Assembly (NCBI GenBank): GCA_945861195.1
Contig: CAMATS010000044.1
Span: 1-10,996, forward strand
Source of the DNA: Rhodoferax sp. OV413
GTDB lineage: Bacteria; Pseudomonadota; Gammaproteobacteria; Burkholderiales; Burkholderiaceae_C
Length of the DNA: 10,996 nucleotides
Direction: 5' to 3'
This document shows positions 1-5,772 of the stretch, in pieces (position 1 is the first letter of the stretch; each line of letters begins with the position of its first letter). A program made the position numbers and the translations under genes. The notes beneath the pieces were generated by a model. The model was not told the origin of the DNA and ran no database searches. It saw nothing but the letters and a program-made list of their open reading frames with translations.

Positions 1-485
1 CGCTGGCGCTGGCCACCTGAAAATTCATGCGGGTAGCGCCCGGCATGTTCCGCCGCCAGGCCCACCGTGTGCAGCAACTCGGCCACCCGCTGGGTTTGCC
101 TGCCAAGGTGCAAGCGGTGCAGGCGCAGCGGCTCGCTCAGGATCTGGCCCACCGTCATGCGCGGGTTGAGCGAAGAATAGGGATCCTGGAAGATGATTTG
201 CATTTGGCGCCGCTGTGCGCGCAAGGCGGCCGGGCCCAAGTGCCCTAGGTCGGTACCGGCAAACAGCACCCGGCCCTGCGTGGGCTCAATCAGGCGCAGC
301 GCCAGCCGGCCCAGTGTGGATTTGCCGCAGCCCGACTCACCCACAATGCCCAGGGTTTGCCCGGACTGCAGGCTCAGGTCGACCCCGTCAACCGCGCGCA
401 CACTGCCGCTGATGCGGCTGAACAGGCCCTTGCGCACCGGGTAGTGCTTGGTCAGGCCGCTGAGCTCCAGCAGGGGTGCGTTCAT
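1..485 (-). CDS. Peptide ABC transporter ATP-binding protein, DppF/OppF type (partial, C-terminus off the window)
   Basis: This is the ATPase subunit of a di-/oligopeptide-type ABC importer, acting on the cytoplasmic side of the inner membrane. Reading leftwards from ATG at 485, 161 codons are present before the edge. They contain Walker A GESGCGKST (residues 49-57), a Q-loop FQDPYSSLNPRM with Gln100, and the ABC signature FSGGQ (155-159). Walker B, the H-loop and the C-terminal oligopeptide domain lie outside the window. The GKST Walker A and the QDPYSSLNPRM motif are typical of the DppF/OppF subunit rather than DppD/OppD. The start overlaps the stop of the upstream ATPase gene by 4 bp (ATGA, 482-485), so translation is probably coupled and the two should form a heterodimeric ATPase. 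Substrate (dipeptide, oligopeptide, glutathione, nickel) cannot be told from this fragment, so no specific symbol is assigned. Confidence 0.95.
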   Translation of the reverse strand, partial: MNAPLLELSGLTKHYPVRKGLFSRISGSVRAVDGVDLSLQSGQTLGIVGESGCGKSTLGRLALRLIEPTQGRVLFAGTDLGHLGPAALRAQRRQMQIIFQDPYSSLNPRMTVGQILSEPLRLHRLHLGRQTQRVAELLHTVGLAAEHAGRYPHEFSGGQRQ

Positions 486-1489
486 GCCAACGCCCGTTCG
501 CTTGCCTGCGGCACCAAGGCGTCCGCATCGAGTGGCGCAAGCCAGCAGGCCGCCCGGTGCTGGCCGCCCATCTCCATGAGGGGCGGTTTTTCCAGCAGAC
601 AGCGGGCCACGGCGAAGGGGCAGCGCGGCGCAAAGCTGCAGCCCAATGGACGCTCGAACAGACCCGGCACCTGGCCGCTGATGGCGCTCAGGCGGGCTTG
701 GGTTCTGTCAAGGTGCGGCATGGAGCCGAGCAGCCCCACGGTGTAGGGGTGCTGTGGCTGGCTAAACAGTGCCGCCACTGGCGCCTGCTCCACGATGCGC
801 CCGGCGTACATCACGGCCACCTCGTCGGCCACTTCAGCCACCACGCCAAGGTCGTGCGTGATCAGCAGCACCGCAGTGCCGCTGTCCTGCTGCAGGCTCT
901 TCATCAGCTCCAGAATCTGCGCCTGGATGGTGACATCAAGCGCCGTGGTGGGCTCGTCGGCAATCAGCAGCCGGGGCGAGTTGGCCAGCGCCATGGCGAT
1001 CATGACGCGCTGGCGCATGCCGCCCGACAATTTGTGCGGGTGTTCGTGAAAGCGCTGCGCCGGCGCCGGAATGCGCACCCGCTCCAGCATGGCCAGCGCC
1101 AGGGCCTGGGCCTCTTGGCGGCCGATCGGGCGGTGCCGCAGCAGCGCCTCGACGATTTGCTCCCCCACCGTGAAGGCCGGGTTGAGCGAACTCATCGGCT
1201 CCTGAAAAATCATGGCCATGGCCTTGCCGCGCAGGGCCTGCATCTCGGCCGAGGCCAGCCCTGCCAGCTCGCGCCCGTCAAACCGGATCGAGCCCGCAGC
1301 CACCCGGCCGGCCGGCCCGACCAGACCCATGATGGACAACGAGGTGACGCTCTTGCCGCAACCCGACTCGCCCACAATGGCCAGGGTCTTGCCGGCCTCG
1401 ATTGAAAAGCTGATGCCATCGACCGCGGCCAACTCGCCCGCCTCGGTGGCAAAGTGGGTGCTCAGTCCTGTGACCTCGAGCAAGGCCAT
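482..1489 (-). CDS. Peptide ABC transporter ATP-binding protein, DppD/OppD type
   Basis: A complete 335-residue ATPase of a peptide-type ABC importer. Visible elements are Walker A GESGCGKS (40-47) followed by VTS, as is usual for DppD/OppD; Q-loop FQEPMSSLNP with Gln96; signature LSGGM (154-158); Walker B LLIADE (174-179); and H-loop His212 in LLITHDLG. The C-terminal oligopeptide-transporter domain starts at QHPY (about 246-249) and carries Cys284, Cys290, Cys297 and Cys315. In the family these cysteines form a C-terminal motif reported to hold an iron-sulfur cluster in at least one DppD. The ATG at 1489 is preceded by a good ribosome binding site (AGGAG, six bases before the start) inside the end of the DUF1028 gene. 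The gene starts 2 bp after that gene's stop and overlaps the next ATPase by 4 bp, so this is an operon. The transported substrate is unknown. Confidence 0.96.
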   Translation of the reverse strand: MALLEVTGLSTHFATEAGELAAVDGISFSIEAGKTLAIVGESGCGKSVTSLSIMGLVGPAGRVAAGSIRFDGRELAGLASAEMQALRGKAMAMIFQEPMSSLNPAFTVGEQIVEALLRHRPIGRQEAQALALAMLERVRIPAPAQRFHEHPHKLSGGMRQRVMIAMALANSPRLLIADEPTTALDVTIQAQILELMKSLQQDSGTAVLLITHDLGVVAEVADEVAVMYAGRIVEQAPVAALFSQPQHPYTVGLLGSMPHLDRTQARLSAISGQVPGLFERPLGCSFAPRCPFAVARCLLEKPPLMEMGGQHRAACWLAPLDADALVPQASERALA

Positions 1490-1491
1490 GC

Positions 1492-2208
1492 TCAGCTCCT
1501 GGCGCGCCAGGCGGCATGAAATGCGTCGATGCGGGCCTCAATGCGGCTGCGCTCCAGCTCGCCGGCCGGCAGCTCACGGGTGGCCAGGCAGGCAATGAAG
1601 GGCTGAAAACGCTCCAGGCTTTTGTCATGCAGGCGCTGCAACTCGTCCAAGGGCTCGGCGTGATCGTCTACACGCAGGTCCAGCTCAGGGTAATCCTCGT
1701 GGCCCTGGATGCGCAGCGCGGCTGACTGCTTGCCGCGCTTGTCGCCACCGGCCGCCTCACCCGCTTGCATGGCGCTGATCAGGCGCAGCGCCAGCGGCTG
1801 CCCGGCACTGGCGGCAAAGGCCTCGGCGGTGGCTTCGATCACGCGCGGCCCGGCCAGCATGTTGCCAGCCACACTGACATCGTGTTGCAGCAGGTGGCCG
1901 CACCAGTCGACACATGCGCTGCCGGTGTGGGCAGCACCCGGGCCCTGGGCTGGCAGCACATGCAACTGGCGTTGGGCTTGGCCGGCGTCGGCGTCGGCAA
2001 GCGCGCTTACCACCGCCGCAGCCGAGAGGCCCTGCGCCAAAAGCGCCAGCCCTTGCGGGCCATACAAAGGGTTCATCAAGGCTTGGGTTGCAATTGCCCC
2101 AGACCCAGCCCGGGTGTGGATGCACAGGGAACCAACTGAGAAAAACCGGCTGGCAATGGCCACACCAAAACGGCCATCGGGTTCGCGGACCAAGATTGAC
2201 CAGGTCAT
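1492..2208 (-). CDS. DUF1028 family protein, Ntn-hydrolase-like, function unknown
   Basis: A 238-residue protein matching DUF1028 along most of its length. It begins MTWSILVREPDGRFGVAIAS and has ATQALMNPLYGPQGL (about 40-54), CVDWCGH (99-105), AGNMLAGP (114-121), GGDKRGKQSAAL (154-165) and DLRVDDH (177-183). The family is of unknown biochemical function; I recall it being placed with Ntn-hydrolase-like folds, in which case Thr2, exposed after Met removal, is a candidate nucleophile (inference). There is no signal peptide, so it is probably cytoplasmic. I chose the ATG at 2208 because family members begin at this M-T-[FWY]-S motif. The frame stays open far upstream into the antisense of the GGT-like gene, with another ATG at 2304, but those extra residues look unlike the family. 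No clear Shine-Dalgarno is seen. It is first in an operon with two peptide ABC ATPases, suggesting a role in peptide or amide catabolism. Confidence 0.9.
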   Translation of the reverse strand: MTWSILVREPDGRFGVAIASRFFSVGSLCIHTRAGSGAIATQALMNPLYGPQGLALLAQGLSAAAVVSALADADAGQAQRQLHVLPAQGPGAAHTGSACVDWCGHLLQHDVSVAGNMLAGPRVIEATAEAFAASAGQPLALRLISAMQAGEAAGGDKRGKQSAALRIQGHEDYPELDLRVDDHAEPLDELQRLHDKSLERFQPFIACLATRELPAGELERSRIEARIDAFHAAWRARS

Positions 2209-2313
2209 GGGGAGGGTGGTTGAAGCGCCATGGTCTGGCGCCTGTTTGGGCTGACAGCGGCTTGGGTTGGCATGGGCTAAAAAAGGAAGTCTAAATGCTA
2301 CCATCGTGCCACT
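2209..2313. promoter_or_regulatory. Divergent intergenic region between the DUF1028-ABC operon and the GGT-like gene
   Basis: This 105 bp gap separates two divergent transcription units and must hold control signals for at least one of them. For the minus strand the best candidate is an extended -10, TGG-TAGCAT (TAGCAT at 2300-2295), with a poor -35 (TTGAGC, 15 bp spacer). It would give a leader of about 80 bases and would overlap the plus-strand -10. I see no clear operator palindrome. Confidence 0.45.
2267..2295 (+). promoter_or_regulatory. Candidate sigma-70 promoter for the GGT-like gene
   Basis: TTGGCA (2267-2272, five of six matches to TTGACA) lies 17 bp before TCTAAA (2290-2295, four of six matches to TATAAT). 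Transcription would start near 2302, only about 12 bases before the ATG at 2314. The mRNA would then be nearly leaderless, which agrees with the lack of a Shine-Dalgarno sequence close to that ATG. The match was made by eye and may be chance. Confidence 0.4.
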
Positions 2314-3921
2314 ATGCTCAAGCTCGACGCAGCACATTACCCATACCCCTCCCGCCGCAGCGCCGTTTACGCCAACCGCGGCATGGTGGCCACCTCGCAG
2401 CCGCTGGCCGCGCAAGCCGGCTTGGCGGTGCTGCAGGCCGGCGGCAACGCTATTGATGCGGCCATTGCCACAGCAGCGGCCCTCACTGTGGTGGAGCCCA
2501 CAGCCAACGGCATCGGCAGCGACGCTTTTGCGCTGGTCTGGCATGGCGGCAAGCTGCATGGCCTCAACGCCAGCGGCCCGTCGCCGCGAAGCCTGAGCCT
2601 GACTGATACCAGCGCCATGGGTCTGGCCAGCATGCCCAAGTACGGGCCGTTGCCGGTCACTGTGCCTGGTGCCCCGGCCGCCTGGGCGGCGCTGGCCAGC
2701 CGCTTCGGGCGCCTGCCCCTCACCACCTCGATGGCGCGGGCGGTTGAGCTGGCGCGTGACGGCTTTCCGGTCTCGCCCATGGTGGCCTATGCCTGGCAGC
2801 AGGCCACCCGGCTGTTTCAAAACGAGCTCAAGGCGCCGCATTTCAAGCCCTGGTTTGACACCTTTGCCCCTGAGCGCGCGCCCCAGGCTGGAGAGCTTTG
2901 GCGCTCGCAGGGCCATGCCGACACCCTGCAAGATATTGCGCAGACTGGCGCCAGCAGTTTTTACCGTGGCGCGCTGGCTGAAAAAATTGTCGCCTGTGTG
3001 CAGGGCGCGGGTGGCTATTTGCAGGGGCATGACCTGGCCGATTACCAGGTCGACTGGTGCCAGCCGATCAGCGTCAACTACCGCGGCTTTGATGTGTGGG
3101 AAATCCCGCCCAACGGGCATGGACTGGTGGCGCTACTGGCGCTCAACATTCTCAAGGGTTTTGATTTTCAGGAGCGCGACACGCTGTTGACCCACCACCG
3201 CCAGATCGAGGCCATCAAGCTGGCCTTTGCCGATGGCCTGGCCCATATTGCCGAACCGGCGCACATGCGGGTCTCGGTGGCTGATCTGCTGTCAGATGCC
3301 TACGCCGACCAGCGCCGGACCCTGATCGGTGCGCAGGCGGCTTTGCCGACGCCGGGTGAGCCGCCGCGCGGCGGCACGGTTTACCTGAGCACGGCCGACG
3401 GCGACGGCAACATGGTGTCCTTTATCCAAAGCAATTACATGGGCTTTGGTTCTGGCCTGGTGGTGCCCGGCACCGGCATTGCGTTGCAAAACCGCGGCAA
3501 CAATTTCTCGCTCGATGCGGCCCACCCGAACTGCTTGGCGCCTGGCAAACGGCCCTACCACACCATCATCCCGGGCTTCTTGACCAAGGACGGCGCGGCC
3601 GTGGGCCCATTTGGCGTCATGGGCGGCTTCATGCAGCCGCAGGGCCATGTGCAGGTGGTCATGAACACGGTGGACTTCGGCCTGAACCCGCAGGCCTCGC
3701 TCGACGCTCCGCGCTGGGAGTGGGAGAGCGGGCGGCGGGTCAACATTGAGCGCGCCACGCCCGAGCATTTGTTTCATGGCTTGGCGGCCTTGGGGCACGA
3801 GGTGGCCTGGTCGGGCAACCGCATCGGCTTTGGACGCGGGCAGATCATCTGGCGCAACGCACGGGGTGTGCTGTGCGGCGGTACCGAGCCGCGCACCGAC
3901 GGGGCGATCGCCGCCTGGTAG
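2314..3921 (+). CDS. Gamma-glutamyltransferase-like Ntn hydrolase (YwrD-like subgroup)
   Basis: A 535-residue protein of the gamma-glutamyltranspeptidase family. These are made as a proenzyme that cuts itself before a Thr, which becomes the N-terminal nucleophile of the small subunit. Seen here: MVATSQPLAAQAG (24-36), GGNAIDAA (43-50), then GGTVYLSTADGDGN with Thr355 aligning to the catalytic Thr, followed by QSNYMGFGSGLVVPGTG and GGFMQPQGHVQ. The expected subunits are residues 1-354 and 355-535. There is no signal peptide, so it is probably cytoplasmic, unlike periplasmic E. coli Ggt. The E. coli-type FREMAP motif with its substrate Arg is replaced by LNASGPSP, and the GGS motif by GGF. True glutathione hydrolysis is therefore uncertain; an amidohydrolase or acylase activity is possible. 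ATG 2314 is kept because the following YPYPSRRS...VATSQ region looks family-like. proA follows after 14 bp. Confidence 0.92.
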   Translation: MLKLDAAHYPYPSRRSAVYANRGMVATSQPLAAQAGLAVLQAGGNAIDAAIATAAALTVVEPTANGIGSDAFALVWHGGKLHGLNASGPSPRSLSLTDTSAMGLASMPKYGPLPVTVPGAPAAWAALASRFGRLPLTTSMARAVELARDGFPVSPMVAYAWQQATRLFQNELKAPHFKPWFDTFAPERAPQAGELWRSQGHADTLQDIAQTGASSFYRGALAEKIVACVQGAGGYLQGHDLADYQVDWCQPISVNYRGFDVWEIPPNGHGLVALLALNILKGFDFQERDTLLTHHRQIEAIKLAFADGLAHIAEPAHMRVSVADLLSDAYADQRRTLIGAQAALPTPGEPPRGGTVYLSTADGDGNMVSFIQSNYMGFGSGLVVPGTGIALQNRGNNFSLDAAHPNCLAPGKRPYHTIIPGFLTKDGAAVGPFGVMGGFMQPQGHVQVVMNTVDFGLNPQASLDAPRWEWESGRRVNIERATPEHLFHGLAALGHEVAWSGNRIGFGRGQIIWRNARGVLCGGTEPRTDGAIAAW

Positions 3922-3935
3922 GGCAGGGCACTGGC

Positions 3936-5258
3936 ATGGACGCGCTCGACATCACGCAGTACAGCCTGCTCCTGGGGGCCCAGGCTAAAGCCGCCTCGGC
4001 CCTGATGGCCAAAGCCGGAACTGCCACCAAAAACAAGGCCTTGCGGCGCTTGGCGGTTTTGTTGCGCGAGAACACGCTGGCGATGCAGGCCGACAACGCC
4101 AAAGACCTGCAGCGCGCCGCCGCCGCTGGCTTGGCGGCGCCGCTGGTGGATCGGCTCAAGCTCGGCCCCGAGGTGTTGGAGACCTGCGCCCGCGGCTGCG
4201 AACAACTCGCCGCTATGCCAGAAATCATTGGCGAAATCACCGGCTTGCGCCAGCAGCCCAGCGGCATACGGGTGGGCCAGATGCGGGTGCCGATTGGGGT
4301 ATTTGGCATGATCTTCGAGAGCCGGCCCAATGTGACCATCGAGGCTGCCAGCCTGTCGATCAAGAGTGGCAACGCCTGCATTTTGCGCGGGGGCTCCGAG
4401 GCGATCGAGTCCAACAAGGCCTTGGCCCGGTTGGTGCAACAAGCCTTGACCGACAGCGGCTTGCCGGCCGATGCTGTGCAGCTGGTGCAAACCACGGACC
4501 GCGCCGTGGTGGGCCAGCTGATCACCATGCCGCAGTTTGTCGATGTCATCATCCCGCGCGGCGGCAAGGGCCTGATCGAGCGCATCAGCCGCGATGCCAA
4601 AGTGCCGGTCATCAAACACCTGGACGGCAACTGCCATGTGTATGTGGATGACCCCTGCGACCTGGCGATGGCGCTCAAAGTGACCGACAACGCCAAAACC
4701 CAAAAATACAGCCCTTGCAATGCTGCCGAGAGCCTGCTGGTGGCGCGCGGTGTGGCACCAGAATTTTTGCCGGGCATGGCCGCTATTTTTGCCAGCAAAG
4801 GGGTGCAGATGCGCGGCTGCCCCGAGAGCCTGCCCCTGTTGCAGTCAGGCCTTGGCCGCGCGCCAAGCGGGCGTGCGTCTGGAGACGGCCAAGCTGCAGC
4901 CCTGGTGCTGGCGGCCCAGGAGGCTGACTGGTTCGAGGAGTATTTGGCGCCCATCATCAGCATCAAAGTGGTGGCCGGGCTGGATGAGGCCATTGCCCAC
5001 ATCAACCGCTACTCCAGCCACCATACCGATGCCATCATCACCCGCGACCACCAACACGCCGAGGCCTTTTTGCGCGAGGTTGATTCGGCCAGTGTGATGG
5101 TCAATGCGAGCACCCGTTTTGCCGATGGCTTTGAGTATGGACTGGGGGCCGAGGTTGGCATCTCTACCGACAAACTTCATGCCCGCGGACCGGTTGGCCT
5201 GCAAGGCCTGACCTCGCTCAAGTATGTGGTGCTGGGCCAGGGCGAGGTGCGCGTGTGA
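3936..5258 (+). CDS. proA: Gamma-glutamyl phosphate reductase (glutamate-5-semialdehyde dehydrogenase)
   Basis: ProA reduces L-glutamyl 5-phosphate with NADPH to glutamate 5-semialdehyde, the second step of proline synthesis from glutamate, in the cytoplasm. The 440-residue protein has the usual family length of about 420-440. It shows VPIGVFGMIFESRPNVT (about 118-134), IIPRGGKGLI, the catalytic Cys261 in KYSPCNAAESLLV, RGCPES, and a strongly conserved end (VNASTRFADGFEYGLGAEVG, then ARGPVGL). I start it at ATG 3936 (MDALDI); the same frame is open to 3873, but those 21 residues are Arg-rich, unlike ProA and inside the preceding gene. No strong Shine-Dalgarno is seen. It lies 14 bp after the GGT-like gene and overlaps the next gene by 4 bp. 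Residues about 304-322 look out of frame relative to the family (see the separate entry at 4845-4903). The kinase partner proB is not in the window. Confidence 0.96.
   Translation: MDALDITQYSLLLGAQAKAASALMAKAGTATKNKALRRLAVLLRENTLAMQADNAKDLQRAAAAGLAAPLVDRLKLGPEVLETCARGCEQLAAMPEIIGEITGLRQQPSGIRVGQMRVPIGVFGMIFESRPNVTIEAASLSIKSGNACILRGGSEAIESNKALARLVQQALTDSGLPADAVQLVQTTDRAVVGQLITMPQFVDVIIPRGGKGLIERISRDAKVPVIKHLDGNCHVYVDDPCDLAMALKVTDNAKTQKYSPCNAAESLLVARGVAPEFLPGMAAIFASKGVQMRGCPESLPLLQSGLGRAPSGRASGDGQAAALVLAAQEADWFEEYLAPIISIKVVAGLDEAIAHINRYSSHHTDAIITRDHQHAEAFLREVDSASVMVNASTRFADGFEYGLGAEVGISTDKLHARGPVGLQGLTSLKYVVLGQGEVRV
4845..4903 (+). other. Probable compensated frameshift segment inside proA
   Basis: In the annotated frame residues about 304-322 read SGLGRAPSGRASGDGQAA..., and 9 of the 19 codons from 4845 end in A or T, against a strong G/C preference in the rest of the gene. 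The +1 frame over the same bases (from 4846) reads QALAARQAGVRLETAKLQP, with only 2 of 19 codons ending in A or T. It joins smoothly to LPLLQ before and LVLAAQEADW after if one base (for example T4845) is removed and one C is added to the CCC run at 4900-4902. Either the lineage carries a +1/-1 pair of indels or the sequence has two errors. The gene remains open and the catalytic Cys261 lies upstream. Confidence 0.7.
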
Positions 5259-5731
5259 CAGCCCTTCAGCAAACCCTGTGTCGACCGGGCTACTCGGCTG
5301 GCCGGCTCTGGCGCACCCTGGCGCTCGGCCTGCTGGCCTGGGCCGCCCTGCTGTCGCCCAAGGCGCAGGCAGAGGTCAGCGCTGAAGACCGGCAATCGGT
5401 GCGGGCGGTGGTGCAAGGGCAGCTCAATGCCTTTGCCGCCGATGATGCTTCGGGCGCGTTTTCTTTTGCAGCACCGAATATCCGCGACATGTTTGGAAGC
5501 GCCGAAAATTTCATGGCGATGGTGCAGCAGGCTTATCCCGTGGTCTACCGGCCAGCCGCGCTGGTATTTTTGATGCCTCAGGAGGTTGAGACAGGCCTGC
5601 TGCAGGCGGTGCAAATGCAAGATCGCAGTGGCAAATCCTGGCTGGCTGTCTACACCCTGCAGCGCCAGCCTGCGGCGGGCTGGCTCATCAGCAGTTGCGT
5701 GTTGGTGGCAGTTCGGTCGGTGGGCGCGTAA
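5255..5731 (+). CDS. DUF4864 family protein with predicted signal peptide, function unknown
   Basis: A 158-residue protein. The N-terminus has basic residues (RPGYSAGRLWR), then a hydrophobic stretch TLALGLLAWAALL and a cleavage-like AQA before EVSAED (about residue 39-40), so it is probably exported to the periplasm. The mature part matches the DUF4864 pattern: DRQSVRAVVQGQLNAFAADD, GAFSFAAPNIRDMFGSAENF, MVQQAYPVVYRP and a C-terminal GWLISSCVLV. No enzymatic motif is recognisable; the fold could resemble small NTF2-like or lipid-binding proteins, but that is only a guess. The start is a GTG at 5255 overlapping the proA stop (GTGA, 5255-5258), which implies coupled translation. The nearest alternative starts would remove the signal peptide. 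Its link to proline or glutathione metabolism is unknown. Confidence 0.85.
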   Translation: MTALQQTLCRPGYSAGRLWRTLALGLLAWAALLSPKAQAEVSAEDRQSVRAVVQGQLNAFAADDASGAFSFAAPNIRDMFGSAENFMAMVQQAYPVVYRPAALVFLMPQEVETGLLQAVQMQDRSGKSWLAVYTLQRQPAAGWLISSCVLVAVRSVGA

Positions 5732-5742
5732 GCGCTTGTTCA

Positions 5743-5761
5743 GGGGCAATGCCCCAATTTT
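5743..5761 (+). terminator. Weak hairpin with T run before gshA (possible terminator or attenuator)
   Basis: GGGGC (5743-5747), loop AAT and GCCCC (5751-5755) form a five-pair GC stem, followed by AATTTT (5756-5761). It lies 12 bp after the DUF4864 stop and ends 11 bp before the gshA ATG. The stem and the T run are both short, so termination would be inefficient. It could reduce read-through from proA into gshA, or be chance. Confidence 0.35.
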
Positions 5762-5772
5762 GAAAGATTGCC

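Noticed and set aside
476..1405. 309-codon plus-strand open frame
   Set aside because: It is the antisense shadow of the DppD-type ATPase, which has every ABC motif; the product is His/Arg/Gln-rich with no recognisable domain.
2209..3120. N-terminal extension of the DUF1028 reading frame (open from 3120 to 1492 on the minus strand)
   Set aside because: The extra region is antisense to the GGT-like gene, is rich in Arg/His/Gln and matches no DUF1028 N-terminus; the family-like protein starts at 2208.
3873..3935. Earlier in-frame start for proA at 3873
   Set aside because: It would add an Arg-rich stretch lying inside the end of the GGT-like gene; ProA proteins start close to the MDALDI position.
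3845..5005. 386-codon minus-strand open frame opposite proA
   Set aside because: Low-complexity Ala/Ser/Arg composition typical of antisense frames in GC-rich DNA; proA on the other strand is certain.
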